This document shows, piece by piece, positions 28,947 through 40,276 of a DNA stretch of 64,000 nt. A model generated the notes under the pieces. The model saw only the letters and a program-made list of their open reading frames with translations. It was not told where the DNA came from and did not search any database. The DNA is from Ichthyophis bannanicus (taxonomy: Eukaryota > Chordata > Amphibia > Gymnophiona > Ichthyophiidae). The translations under genes were made by a program, and so were the position numbers. The stretch lies in contig CM066033.1 of assembly GCA_033557465.1 (NCBI GenBank), positions 1,308,913,519 to 1,308,977,518 of the forward strand, written 5' to 3'. Each line of letters begins with the position of its first letter. Position 1 is the first letter of the stretch.

Positions 28947-30889
28947 TCACCCTCTCAGCAGCCATGCCATCAGCGAAAGGGAGCTGAGGTTGGGATGCAA
29001 AACAAAACCCCTCTCCTGGAAGAGGAGCCACAGAGACGATCCCAAAGGAATGGGGGTCTCCACCGCTAGCTGTAGGAGAAGCGGGAACCACAGTTGCCTG
29101 GGCCACCGTGAGGCTATCTGGATAATTGAGGCTCTGTCGTGAAGGATCTTGAACAGAGTCTTGGCGATCAGAGGCGACGGGGGAAAAGCATACAAAAGAC
29201 TCACTGACCACGAGATGAGAAAAGCGTCGGCAGCCACCCTGGCTGGGTGTAGCTGCCTTGAGCAGAAACGGGGTAACTGGTGATTGTCCGGGCTTGCAAA
29301 CAGGTCCATCACTGGTTCCCCCCAGGTCTGAAAAGGTCTGATGGCTACTACCCGGTCCAGCTGTCACTCATGTGGCTGGAGCATTCTGCTGAGTCTGTCA
29401 GCAGCCAGTTGTCCTGGCCCTGGGGTGAATTCCCTGCCGGACTGCATAAGAGCACAGATCTAGGGCTTGCTGACAAAGGGTACGAGATCCCATGCCCTGC
29501 TGTTTGTTCACATAGAACATGGCAACCTGGTTGTCTCTTTGCATTAAAACAGTCCTGTGGCCCAGGCACTGCCTGAAAGCCTTCAGGGCAAGACAAATTG
29601 CTAGCAACTCCAACAGGTTGATCTGTTGGGCACTCTCGTCCGGGGACAAAACTCCCCGTGTGCGGTACCCCTTGCAATGGGCTTCCCAGCCCAGCAGGGA
29701 GGCATCTGTGGTGAGGACCCTTGAGTGGTGAGGGGCCTGAAGAGCATCCCCGCCCTCAGGTGATGGGGCGAGAGCCACCAGGTCAGGGACTGTACCAGAC
29801 GCCCAGTCACCCTGACCCTGTCCTGGAGATGTCTTGTGGCCTGGGAACACTGTTCCCTGAGGCACCACTGCGAAGTTCGCATGTGGAGGTGGGCATCTGG
29901 AGTGACATGAACCATGGAGGCCATGTGCCCGAGGAGGCGTAGCAGTTGTCTTGCTGGCACTGAGGAGCGGTGCTTTATGTCCTTGGCTAGGGCCATGAAT
30001 CTGCTTGCCCTGTCTGCAGGCAGGAAGGCCTTCGACTGAAGGGAGTTGATCCTCGCCCCAATGAATTCCAGCTCTTGTGCCGGGCAGAGGTTGGACTTGG
30101 GGTAGTTAATAACAAACCCCAAGTGCTACAGGATCTGGGTGGTGCGAGTTGTGGTCTACTGAACCTCAGGGGCTGAAGTGCCCCTGACGAGACAGTCGTC
30201 TAGATAAGGGAAAACAAAGATTCCTTGAAGCCTGAGAAATGTGGTGACTACTGCCAGGCACTTTGTGAATACCCTGGGGGCTGAGGCAAGGCCAAAGGGT
30301 AGTACTCTGTACTGGTAATGATTGCCCACTACAACAAAGCACAGATATTGTCTGTGGTTTGGGTGGATCAAGATGTGTGTGTAGGCATCCTTTAAATTCA
30401 AGGAGCACAGCCAGTCTCCCTGGCGGAAGTAAGGCAGCAATATTCCAAGGGAGAGCATCCTGAACTTCTCCCTCACCAGGAATTTGTTGAGGTTGTGCAG
30501 GTCGAGGATGGGTCTTAGGCCCCCCTGTCCTCTTTGGCACGAGAAAGTACCTGGAGTAGAACCCCTGGCCCTTGAGGTGGTGGGGCACTGGTTCCACCAC
30601 CTAATCCTCGAGAAGACCTGCCAACTCCTTCAGAAGAAGGTCCTGGTGAAGGGGAGACCTGATAGGCTCTCATGGAAAGTAGTGTGGAGGCACTTGGGAT
30701 AGATGGAGGAGTCACTTGTAATGCCCAGGAATCTGTGATGGCTCCCCAACTGTGGGCATACAAGGCGAGTCGACCTCCTGTGGGCTGCCCAGCTCTGGCT
30801 GGGAGAGGGGCCATGCTGCAGGAGTCAAAACCCCCCACCAGGCTGGGCCGGAGCCGGAGGTTTGGGGGCCTTATGCTTACGTGGGCCAT
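28947..30889 (-). pseudogene. D6 reverse transcriptase-RNase H-methyltransferase, broken
   Basis: In order on the minus strand: N-terminal part near 30889-30515; palm 30476-30156 with SLNLKDAYTHI (first catalytic Asp now Asn: SLDL became SLNL, though DLKDAY keeps the inner Asp), VLPFGLASAPRVFTK and FPYLDDCLVRG; connection 30122-29601; RNase H 29868-29398 with TTDASLLGWEAH, LELLAI and QRDNQVAMFYVNK; methyltransferase-like 29312-28947 with MDLFASPDNHQLPRF and YAFPPSPLIA. Several frameshifts and substitutions make it inactive. Confidence 0.85.
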
Positions 30890-32730
30890 GCCCCTGTCCC
30901 TTGGCCTGCTGCCCCTGTTGAGGAGCTGGAGAGGCCTGGTAAGAGGGGTAGTTTCGGTAAGCAGTGGCCTTCCTCGGGTAAAAGGGATTTTTACCAGAAC
31001 CCTTCTTAAGAGAAGGGGCAGAGGTCTTCTTAGAGAGCCGTGTCCTCGTCATGATCTCGGTCTTCAGCTTTGAGGCCTTGTCGGTCATGGGCTTTCCGAA
31101 GAGGTTCTCCCCTTGGCATGGGACATCGACCAACTTGTCCTGAACCCATTGTTCGAGGTCAGACGACCGCAGCCAAGCTTGGCGGCGTGCACTGATGACC
31201 GCCATGGCTACCTGTGCCGCTGACTCGAATCCGCCAAGACATGAACTTGGAGCATTCATGGACAGCTTTGGACAGGCCCTGGAAGCGCTGCAAAGGCTCC
31301 TTGGAGAGACCAGCCGAGAACCCAGTGATTTCCTTTGCCAGGTCTCTCAGGTGTACATGCCCATGTACAGCTGGTACGCCTGTATCCGACAATTCAGCAT
31401 CACGACCTGGAAACACTTCCTGCCGAGGGCATCCAAGGTGCTGTCCTCCCTACCAGGGGGCATTGAGGAGTGCGTCTTTTGACTCATAAGCAGACGCATG
31501 GCCGACTCCACAACCATGGAGTTGTGCGGCAGCTGTGATTTTTGGAACCCAGGGCTCCGGCGGACTCGATACATCAAGTCGAGCTGTTTGGTGATTACTG
31601 GTGTCGTCGCTGGCGTCTCCCAAATGCGGAGCATAAGTCGTTCCAGGATCAGAAAAAAGGGTATCGTGAGGGCCTCCCGGGGGGAGCCTCATACTGGAGG
31701 ATCTCAAGCTCGTCGGCTCGAGGATCCTCCTCAGACTCCATGGGGAAAGCCAAAGCCTTGGACATATCCCGCATGAAGTCCAAAAAGACCTTATCCTCCG
31801 GTAGGGACCTTCTCCGAGGTTCAGATACCGGGGAATCAGAAGGGACATCCCTATGCCATCGGGTGTCCAGGGACTCCTCGTCCTCGGTCTCCCAGGCAGA
31901 GGCCTCCGATGAGGACTCGTGGGGCTCCTTGAGCATCGAGGGCCCCGGCGCCGTCCACCCCGACACCTGCAGACTCGGCGGTGACAACCTCGGACCCGAT
32001 GAGCGGGAAGCCGATTGCGACCTTGGCCGAAGATCGACTCGGTCTTCGGGGTCAACTTCGACGTCGGGGGGCCTGGTGGTTGGGGCAGAGGATCCGGACA
32101 TGCTGGACATCAGCGCCCGCTGCTGTTCAATGAAGGCAGTAAAACTGCGCTCCAAAGCCGCCATCCTGGGCACCAGTCCGGGAGGCTCCGCAGCCTCCAG
32201 CTCAGGTGCCGACCCGCTCGACCCCGTAGCTGGTTCCCCTGGAGGGGAGTCCTTGACAAGGACAGTCGGTACTTGCCTAGGCTGATCTGATTCCCTACGA
32301 GGAACTTTGGCAGGGAGCTCCATCTCCGACGCCTGGGCAGGCGCTCAGGGCTCCGCAACCGGCCCCGAGGGGAGCCTGATCGTTCGGAACCATCCAACGA
32401 CACCACCTTCGAGGGTTTCTTCCTTCTCTTGTGTTCCCTCGAGGGAGACCCCCTCTCTGAGGAACCCCGAAGACACTCGGGATCGGAGTGCTCCTCCCGA
32501 GACGTGGAGGCCTCAGACGAGGTCCTGGCTCTCGGAGGCCCGGGGAAGTCAGGAAAGGTTTTGTCATGCTGCTGCTGGTGGCTCCTCAAGGCCTTAGAGG
32601 ACATACTCTTACATAGACCATTGGGTCGTGGTTCGGGCCGAGGCACCGGAGCAACAGTCGTGGGTATCGGTGAGGGACATAATTTTCCCGCACCTATCAC
32701 ATTTTTTGAACCCGCTGGTAGCCACTGGGG
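30825..32730 (-). pseudogene. D6 gag-like gene, broken
   Basis: The N-terminal Cys/His block is near 32720-32620 (FKKCDRCGKIMSLTDTHDCC), with the usual start codon now GTG. A Ser/Arg-rich stretch and LVPRMAALERSFTAFIEQQR (32323-31649) follow, then MYRVRRSPGFQKSQLPHNS (31634-31347) and the C-terminal module ARRQAWLRSSDLEQWVQDKL with PCQGENLFGKPM (31259-30825). At least four frame breaks are present. Confidence 0.8.
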
Positions 32731-33124
32731 GAAAAAGGACCCCAGCAAGGTTGAAGACCCTTTGGGCTGCCATCGAGGGAAAACAAAAAGGCATGAAGTC
32801 GCCTCAAAAAGAAAAAGTGAAACAAAACTAAAAGGAACCGACCCGATACTGATGCCGGAAGGGTAATGGTGTCGGACCAGTGAAGCCGAAAGGCACGAAG
32901 AAAAAAAATCAACTTTTTCCGGGACACTGCAGACTATGTCCAATGGGCTCCACGGAAAAAAGGAGCCTGAGCAAGATGGCACCCTTGGGCGGGAAGGGGA
33001 CCACGCATGCGTGGTAGCAATTCCCAAAGGCTTTCTTTGAAAGCTGAGGATTTGCTCCGCGCTGGCTCCGTCGGTGTCGACGTTACCCATATGAGGACTG
33101 ACTTCCTGCTTGTTCCCAGAGAAT

Positions 33125-33723
33125 AGTTTTCTACTTGCACTGATTTCAGTCTCTTTTGCATCTTCTCTTAACTCTTTCCAGGGTCTCGAGTCCATCTGCT
33201 ACTTCTCTCCTGTACATCTATCTCTTAAAATGATCTTTTACTTTTAATCTACTGTTTTTAATCTCTCTATGGTCTCAAATTTCTCTCCTTGGTCTTACCA
33301 TCTTGCCCTCAATTTACTACTTTTCATCCTTAACCCCCAAACCTCCCATTCCAAATCTCTCTCTTTTCCCAGCCTCTTATTCCTTAGTCTGTCACTAATT
33401 TTCTCTCTTCCCTGCTGTGTCCAGCATCTTCCCCTCCCTTTTTTCCCCATTGCCCAGATCACCTCATCCAGTATCTGCCCCTCACTCTGTCCCCATCCAG
33501 CATTTCTATCTCTCTCTTACACCATATCACCCAACCATATCCAAAATCTCTCCTTCTTCCTATTTCCTCTCATGTCTAGCATCTGTACTCAATCTCCCTT
33601 ATTTCTTGTCAAGTGCAGTTTTCCACTCTGTAGCTCTTTGCCCCCTCCCCTGTGTCCAACATCCCCCACCCTCTCAGCTCTTCCAATGTCCAGCATGTTC
33701 TGTATTGTTCAATAATTAAGAAA
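33125..33723. repeat. Pyrimidine-rich stretch between D6 and D7
   Basis: Nearly 600 bases of C/T-rich plus strand with loosely repeated phrases: TGTCCAGCAT occurs at 33418-33427 and again near 33688. The same decamer recurs in the pyrimidine tract at 54798-54809 and, inverted, at 61993-62002. No protein is supported. It may be one decayed repeat family in which DIRS elements have landed. Confidence 0.55.
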
Positions 33724-33966
33724 GCGTAGTTACTCACCTGTAACAGGTGTTCTCTGGGGACAGCAGGAATCAGTACTCACATATAGGTGACGTTGATGCC
33801 AATGGAGCCTGCATGGATCCACTCCCCAGCTTTCAAAGAAGGCCTTTGGGAATTACACCGCATATGCACGGTTACCTCCCGCCCAAAGGTGCCATCTTGC
33901 CTCAGTATGATGATATAGCACAAGACGGCAAAAAATAAAAAAAACTCCACAGGGAGGAGGGAGGGT

Positions 33967-34063
33967 TGTGAGGACTGATTCCTACTATCTCCGGAGAACA
34001 CCTGTTACAGGTGAGTAACTACACTTTCTCTGGAACAAGCAGGAAGTTAGTCCTCACATATGG
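33967..34063. repeat. D7 internal complementary region
   Basis: Complement of the left end (ending GGTGAGTAACTAC) joined to the complement of the right end (TTTCTCTGGAACAAGC). A few substitutions relative to the D7 ends are consistent with age. Confidence 0.82.
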
Positions 34064-34073
34064 GTCTCCCAAG

Positions 34074-35262
34074 CTACAGGCTACCGAAAAAACCTGTAAA
34101 AGCCAAGGGCAACCTAAAAAGCAGCAGTAGGGGGAGGGGGGCGCTGCTTTGCTGGAAGTCTGACACTGCAGCAGTAGCATCGCTGATGCAATCCCCACTC
34201 TGGAAGCTGGAACACTGAGGGCTAGAGGGATTGAGTTGCATTATTCCACGAAGAGGCGACTGAGTATGGCACTGGCCAAAGGCACTATCCCTCCGGATGA
34301 ACTCCTCCAAATAGTAGTGCACAGCAAAGGTGTGTACAGAGGACCAGGTGATGGCCTGGCAGATGTCCAGCAAGGGCACCGACCGCAGGCTGGCCATTGA
34401 GGCCGCAATGGCATGCACATTGTGAGCTGTCACATGATGCTCCAGAGAGAGCCCCGCCTGTTGATAGGCGAATGAAATGCAGTCCGCTACCCACTAAGAG
34501 AGGGTGCACTTGGACACTGCGACCCCAAGACGGCTGGGATCAAAAGATACAAAGAGCTGCGTCGAGTGGCGATGGGGTTGTGTCCTCTGGATGTAGGAGG
34601 ACAGGGCATGCTTACAGTCAAGCATGTGCAGGGAGGCCTCCGCTCTGGAGACATGAGGTCTGGGAAAAGAAGTGGGTAACACTACCTACAGATTCAAATG
34701 GAATGCAGAGACCACCTTCGGTAAGAACTTAGGGTGTGTCCAAAGGACAACCCTGTTCCTATGAACCCAGTGTAGGCCTCATGTGTCACCAGGGCCTGCA
34801 GTTCACTCACGCACCTGGCTGAGATAAGCGCCACCAGGAAGACAAACTTCCAAGAGAGATAATTGAGAGGACAGGTAGCCAGGTGCTTGAAAGACAGGGC
34901 CATGAGCACCACATTGATGTCCCATAGCATTGGTAGTGGGCGGTCAGGGGGCTGAGAGAGGAGGCGGCCCCGCATGAACCGGCCTACCAAGGGGTGTACG
35001 GACATGCCTGGCCATCCACTTCATGGTGGTGAGCCGAGATGGCACAGAGATGTATTCTGACCAAGTTGGATTTCAGGTCTGCCTGACAGGTGCAAGAGGT
35101 ATCGCAATATCTTCGCCGGTGCGCAGGAGAAAAGGTTAAGGCCTTCTTCCGCACACCAGAGGGAGAACCTGGACCACTTGAAAGTGTAAGCCCAGTGCAT
35201 AGAGTCCTTACGCTAGACCAGCAAGACATTATCCAGAGGTTGAGGGAGGTGGTGATGTGCAA
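34074..35262 (-). pseudogene. D7 tyrosine recombinase, inactive
   Basis: Pieces are 35262-34984, 35005-34694 (ALISARCVSELQALV, box I Arg kept), 34682-34494 and 34433-34074 (TAHNVHAIAASMASL, then FAVHYYLEEF). The second catalytic arginine of the HxxR box has become His, so HNVH replaces HRVR or HCVR; this alone should abolish catalysis. The Tyr remains. Three or more frameshifts are also present. Confidence 0.8.
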
Positions 35263-36002
35263 TAGCTAGACTCTCAGCATCTAGGCCGTTAGTGCCAGGG
35301 GCTGGAGGTTGGGGTGTCGCAATGTCCAGTCCCCCTGGGACAAGAGGTCCACGGCACTCTCCAATGGCCAGGGGTCCCTCTGGGACAGCTGCAGGAGCAG
35401 GGGAAACCAGGGTTGCCTGGGTCATCCGGGTGCAATGAAGATGACGGAGGCTGCCTCCACTTGTATCTTGAGGAGGGCCCGAGGCACCAGGGGCGCTGGT
35501 GGAAATGCATACAGAAACCTCTGGACCAAGGAAGGAGGAACACATCTGCTGCCTCTCACCTTCAGGCTGGTTTCCAAGAGCAGAAGCACGATAGCTGCGC
35601 GTTCTCTGACCTGGTGAAGAGGTCAATTTCCAGAGCAGTCCACTGCCAGAAGATCTCCCCCAGTATGGACAGCATCAGCCTCCACTCATGGGGTTGGAGA
35701 ACGCGGCTCAGCTGGCCGGTCACTACATTCTTCTGGCCCGGAAAGTACACTGCCTTGAAGGAAATATTCTTCCCCACCGCAAAGTTCCAGAGCTGATACG
35801 ATCCTGTGCCCCCCTGCTTGTTGATATAAAACATAGCTACCTGGTTGTCCGCCTGGACTTGAACTACTTGTCCTTCCAGATGGTCCTGGAAGACCCGCAG
35901 GGCATGATAGATTGCCCGGAGCTCGAGCAGGTTGATCTGTGAGGCACTCTCCTCTGGTGACCACGGGCCCTGCGACTGCATGTGATCACAGTGGGCCCAC
36001 CC

Positions 36003-36700
36003 AAAAGACCGCCTTCACCCCACCTCCCATCATCAAACTGAATAACATTACAATACCAATAAAGCCTGAAGTAAAGTACCTCAGAGTGACTCTCGACAAA
36101 GACCTGAACCTGCAGTCACACATCAGCAGAACCACCAAAAACGCATACATCAAAATGAGAACCATCCAACGCCTCAAGCCAATTCTCTCACAGGATCACT
36201 TCCGCACTGTCTGTCAAGCACTAATCACACCCATCTTAGACTTCTGCAACCCCATCTACCTTGGGCTCCCAAAACAAACACTCCAGCCCTTGCAGATGGC
36301 ACAAAACACTGCCGCCCACATAATAACTGGATCATCAAGACACAATCACATCACCCCCATTCTCAACCACCTCCACTGGCTCCCAATCAACTCCCGCATC
36401 AGATATAAGGCAATACTAAACATCTTTAAAATCAAACAGAACTTCTCAGCAAATAGTATGCAACCCCTCATCAGATCTGAGACAAGCACCAGGCCAAGGA
36501 GGAGAGGCACCTCAGACACAATTGATACCCCCAAAGCATTCACCAAAGTAAGGCAAGACACTTCAAGAAGAGCACTATCCCTGGCTACACCCGCTCTCTG
36601 GAACTCCCTCCCGGATGACCTACGATCAACTATGGACCTCGACTTTAGGAAGCAGCTCAAAACTACGCTCTTCATTGAACACTATAGTGGCATCACATGA
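36003..36700 (+). pseudogene. L2 reverse transcriptase C-terminal region
   Basis: An open segment of some 230 codons after the truncation. It contains VKYLRVTLDKDLNLQSHIS (post-palm VKxLGVxxD segment), CQALITPILDFCNPIYLGLP, QNTAAHIITGSSRHNHITPI, LHWLPINSRIRYKAILNIFK, and the terminal LATPALWNSLPDDLRS and FRKQLKTTLFIEHY. This is the hallmark C-terminus of L2-clade proteins. No stop within it, so the insertion is relatively young. The catalytic palm is missing. Confidence 0.88.
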
Positions 36701-36944
36701 ACTGACCAATGGCCCCACGGTCTACCTCCCAATTCTCCTGACCCCCTCTGTATATAACTCCTTGTACATAGCTCACTCTGTAAACAGCTCACCAAGAAAT
36801 CATTGCCATCACACACACAAATACTCACCCACGTTAACACTGCATGCCTATACCTACTGACTTTGAACTTTGATTTGGATGAAGTGTAAACCACTTTGAT
36901 TTCAGGATAAAGCAGTATATAAATCCTTTTAAATAAAATAAATC
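36003..36944 (+). mobile_element. L2 LINE 3' fragment inserted in D7
   Basis: It opens abruptly in coding sequence (KTAFTPPPIIKLNN) and ends with the L2-type tail: 'taaaccactttgatttcagg', 'taaagcagtatataaatcc' and an AAATAAAATAAA end at 36931-36942. DIRS sequence continues on both sides. The insert is therefore younger than D7 and, being on the plus strand, is antisense to it. Confidence 0.87.
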
Positions 36945-38026
36945 TTTGACGGGTCTGTGGCGGGGCCTGGAAAGACAGGCCGGCTCTGAGGTTGAGATAG
37001 GGTTGCCATCAGGTCAGAGGGATTGCCAAGGTTGGTGTGACCTGGATGTGGTCCTCTAGGAGGCTGGATGCCTGAAATCACTTGGCGCTGAGTGTCCACT
37101 GAGCCTGCGGCATGCGCAGGCAGGCAAAAGGGGTCATGTGGACGGTGGACGCCATGTGCCCCAAGAGGCAGAGCATCTTCCGGGCTGCACTGGTGAGCTG
37201 CTCTGCACTTCTTGTGCCAGAGCGGTGAGGCGTTGAGCCCGCTCCAGGGACAGGAAGGCACTTGCTCGGGTGGAGTTGAGCAGGGCCCCGATAAACTCCA
37301 TGCATTGCGCTGGGGAGAGGTGAGACTTTGGGAAGTTCACCATGAAGGCCAGGTGCTGCTGCAGACCCAGAGTGTGCTGTGTTGCATTGCGCACTTTGTC
37401 CGGTGTGCCACCCGTATGAGCTAGTAGTCCAGATAGAGGAACACGAAAACTCAGAGAAGGCGGAGGGAAGCGGCCACAACTGCTAGACATTTCGTGAATA
37501 CCCAAACAGCTGAGGCAAGGCCAAAGGGAAGTACCCTGTACTGATAATGGCGGCCTCATACGACGAACTGGAGGTACTGATGGTGCCTTGGATAGATAAG
37601 AATGTGGGTATATGCATCTTTGAGATCCAAGGAGCATAGACAATCTCCCTGGAGGAGGTAAGGCAGCAAGGTTCCAAGGGATACCATCTTGAACTTTTCC
37701 TTGACCAGGAAGCAGCTGAGGTCTTGAAAATCCAGGATGGGCCTGAAACCCCCATTTTCTAGGGGACAAGGAAGTAGGGGGACTAGAATCCCTGGCCCTG
37801 AAGGTGAGGAGGGATGGGCTCCACTGCTTGATCCTCGAGTTAATGACCCAAGCTCTTTCTGAAGAAGCTCCCTATGCAAGGGGTCCATAGATAATTTCCT
37901 TGGGAAAAAGGGAGGAGGCAGCTCAGTAAAGTGGAGGAGATATCTCTCCTTGACCATCTGCAACACCCAGGTGTCTATGGGAATAGAGGGCCACCTGTGT
38001 GCAAAATGGACCAGCCATCCTCCCAT

Positions 38027-39000
38027 GAACCTTGGGCCCGTTACCTCCTAAGGGAGGGAGGCTATGCCCAAGGAGTCAAAAACTCCCCCCAGGTTGCAGT
38101 GCTGTTTGGGAGCCTTAAGCTTATGGGGGCCATGCCCCTAGCCTTTGGCCTGCTGCCCCTGAGGAGGAACGGGGTAGTAGTTTCCGTAAGCTTTCTTGGA
38201 CTTTGGGTGGAAGGTGTTTTTCCCTCAAGCCTTCAGACTGGAATGATCCGACATGTTCTTGGACAGCCTGGTCCTGGTCATGAATTCCATCTCCAACTTG
38301 TCGGCCTTCTCTGTAATGGGCCTGCAGAAGAGGTTGTCTCCCCGGCATGGGACATTGGCCAACTTGTCCTGAAAACATTGCTCTAAGCCGGAGGACTGTA
38401 GCCAGGCGAGGTGGTGGGCACTAATGCCTACCATAGCTACACAAGCCTCCGACTCAAAGCCAACAAAGGCTACCCGAGTCTCAAACTTGTAGCACTCTTT
38501 GACCAAAAATACCAGGGTCCAAAAGCACTCAAGGGGCTCACCTGATAGACCAGCCAAGAACCCGGAAAGCTCCTTCGCCCGGTCTCTCAGGTACATGCCC
38601 ATTTACACCTGGTAAGCCTGGATCAGGGCTGTAAGCATAGAGCCCTGGAAACACTTCCTACCAAACACATCCATGGTACAGAGGAGTGTGTCTTTTGGCT
38701 CTTGATACGATGCATAGCAGACACCACCACCATGGAATTGTGTGGAAGTTGCGTTTTCTGGAACCTGGGGCTCTTGCCAACTTGATACTGCGAATTGAGT
38801 CGATGGTTCACAATCAGCACTGTCACCAGGGTCTCCCACATCCTGAACAGAAGGTGCTCCAGGATGTGGGGCACAGACACCATCAGCACCTCCCAAGGAG
38901 GGGCCTTGTACTGGAGGATCTAGAGATCCTCCACACACGGCTCGTCTTTGGGTACTGCCATGAAAGCGAGCGTCTGGAACATGAGGTAGGAGGGGACGAC
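38027..39000 (-). pseudogene. D7 gag-like gene, shortened
   Basis: The C-terminal part (38602-38225) has GMYLRDRAKELSGFLAGLSG, the module AHHLAWLQSSGLEQCFQDKL with PCRGDNLFCRPI (the LFG glycine lost) and TRTRLSKNMS. The middle part (38889-38623) has MLMVSVPHILEHLLFRMWET and QYQVGKSPRFQKTQLPHNS. The N-terminal Cys/His block and most of the Ser/Arg-rich half cannot be found before the 5' terminal repeat, so roughly 0.8 kb is deleted. Confidence 0.72.
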
Positions 39001-39289
39001 CCAATGGAGCAAACGACCTGGCGTCGATGACTCTGAAAGTCGGTGGTCTGTCAGCATCACGTCGGCTGCCTACTTTGTTCGGAGTACACAGATGACACGT
39101 CTGCAGGGCTCTGTGAAAAAAGACAGACTGAGACAAGATGGCATCTTTGGGCGGGAAGGTGACCACGCATGCATGGTGTAACACCCAAAGGCTTTCTTTG
39201 AAAGTTGGGGAGTGGATCCGCGTAGGATCCAACGGCGTCGACGTCACCCATATGTGAGGACTGACTTCCTGCTTGTTTCCAGAGAAATG

Positions 39290-40010
39290 CCCATATTGAT
39301 AATATGAAAAGACGTGAATATTTGGTTAGTGATGTATTTATGGAAGATCATTTGACCAGATATTTTCATAACAAAATTGATCACATCAGACACTTGGCAG
39401 TACCTCTTCAACCGGTCATGTCAGCCCTTCCACACATTCACACTGTTTGATCAGGAGAATAAGGTTGAGCATTAGGTAGTAAAGCTATCATTAAACTCAT
39501 TTGTTTGTGTTACACTCAGAGAATCGATCAATAAATCCACTCATAGGCTGAATGGATCCCCTACTTCCAGCTCCCGTGATCAAGGGATTTACATTTACTT
39601 TGGCCCCTTTACTGCTCCCAATAGCTTGCTCTTAAAAAAAACCAGGCCTTTAGCACAACAATTTTGAAAAAAGGTTACAAAATGGAGGATGGGCTTCAAG
39701 CTTTTAGGCCTGTGGCGCATTTCCATTTATTGGCAAATTTAAAGAAAAAGCAATAAAGATGCAATTTACAGATTTTGGAGAATAATCACTTTCTGGCAGA
39801 TCAGGCTTCTGTAAGACATATAGCACAGAGACTGCTTTATTGGCCTCGATGGATGATCTGAACAGAAATTTAGATGCCAATCTAGACTATGTGGTAATCT
39901 TACTGGACCTATCAGCAGCATTGACATAGTCAATCATTGTTTACTGATTGACAAGCTGCCAGATTTCAGGGTGGTACAGCTTTGGCCTGGTTTTCCTTGG
40001 TTTTAATAGG
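39290..40010 (+). mobile_element. L2 LINE internal fragment
   Basis: The plus strand reads DHLTRYFHNKIDHIRHLAVP near 39350-39410 (an L2 pre-RT segment), then FRPVAHFHLLANL (39700-39740; equivalent of YRPVSNLPFL), and ETALLASMDDLNRNLDANLD followed by YVVILLDLSAA and DIVNHCLLIDKL (39826-39955). A single missing base between the two last blocks shifts the frame at LSAAF. Identity as L2 is clear from HSTETALL-like and LLDLSAAFD motifs. Confidence 0.8.
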
Positions 40011-40065
40011 GAGGACTATCACAAATAAAGTATATGACTGCAACTCCAGGGGAGGAGGGAGGGTC

Positions 40066-40136
40066 GTGAGGACTGATTACAGGTGAATAACTACTCTTTC
40101 TCCAGGATCAAGCAGGAAGTCAGTCCTCACATATGA
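40066..40136. repeat. D8 internal complementary region with internal deletion
   Basis: Compared with D11, 26 bases are missing between 'gaggactgatt' and 'acaggtgaataac', the stretch that would pair within CACCTGTTACAGGTG and the flanking GCTCCTGGAGAA. The right-end complement (CTTTCTCCAGGATCAAGC) is intact. The donor-like string is GTGAAT. Confidence 0.82.
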
Positions 40137-40276
40137 GACTCCCGAGTTCTAGGCTACTGGGAACCCAAGCTGAAAAAATGGCTCCCTCTGCAGAGCCTCA
40201 GCATCCGTGATAAGAATATCCTCGGAGAACGCCCCAGTACGGTAGCCCAACACAAGGGCCAGAGGGTAGGAGTTGT

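Larger units (their letters stand above)
27412..33124 (-). mobile_element. DIRS copy D6 (family A), full length but decayed
   Basis: D6 has both termini (left GCGTAGTTACTC at 27412, right ending CCCAGAGAA at 33123), an ICR and all three genes, each with frameshifts or stops. The flanking trinucleotides are TTA on the left and ATA on the right (33123-33125), not an exact match, so one end has mutated or the boundary is off by a base. Gag and ITR sequences (GTCGGTGTCGAC) have drifted from the GTCGGCGCCGAC core of D5 and D10, so D6 is an older insertion. Confidence 0.88.
35213..38026 (-). pseudogene. D7 reverse transcriptase-RNase H-methyltransferase, split by L2
   Basis: From the right: 38026-37556 holds the N-terminal part (GGWLVHFAHRWPSIPIDTWV, then CSLDLKDAYTHILIYPRHHQ); 37479-36945 the palm and connection with frame changes (the YxDD region near 37410-37450 is damaged). 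An L2 follows at 36944-36003. 35981-35562 holds RNase H (LELRAIYHALRVFQ, QADNQVAMFYINKQGG, a TDN to ADN change just before the Asp) and the start of the methyltransferase module (EIDLFTRSENAQL). Inactive. Confidence 0.8.
33724..39287 (-). mobile_element. DIRS copy D7 (divergent family A), carrying an L2
   Basis: Both ends are present. AAA lies at 33721-33723 before the left end and at 39285-39287 as the last bases of the right end, the same pattern as D5. The ICR is at 33967-34063. Gene order is normal but every frame is broken, and an L2 3' fragment (36003-36944) interrupts the reverse transcriptase gene. Excluding the L2 the copy is only about 4.6 kb, so gag has lost much of its length (the Ser-rich half is largely missing). 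Confidence 0.87.
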
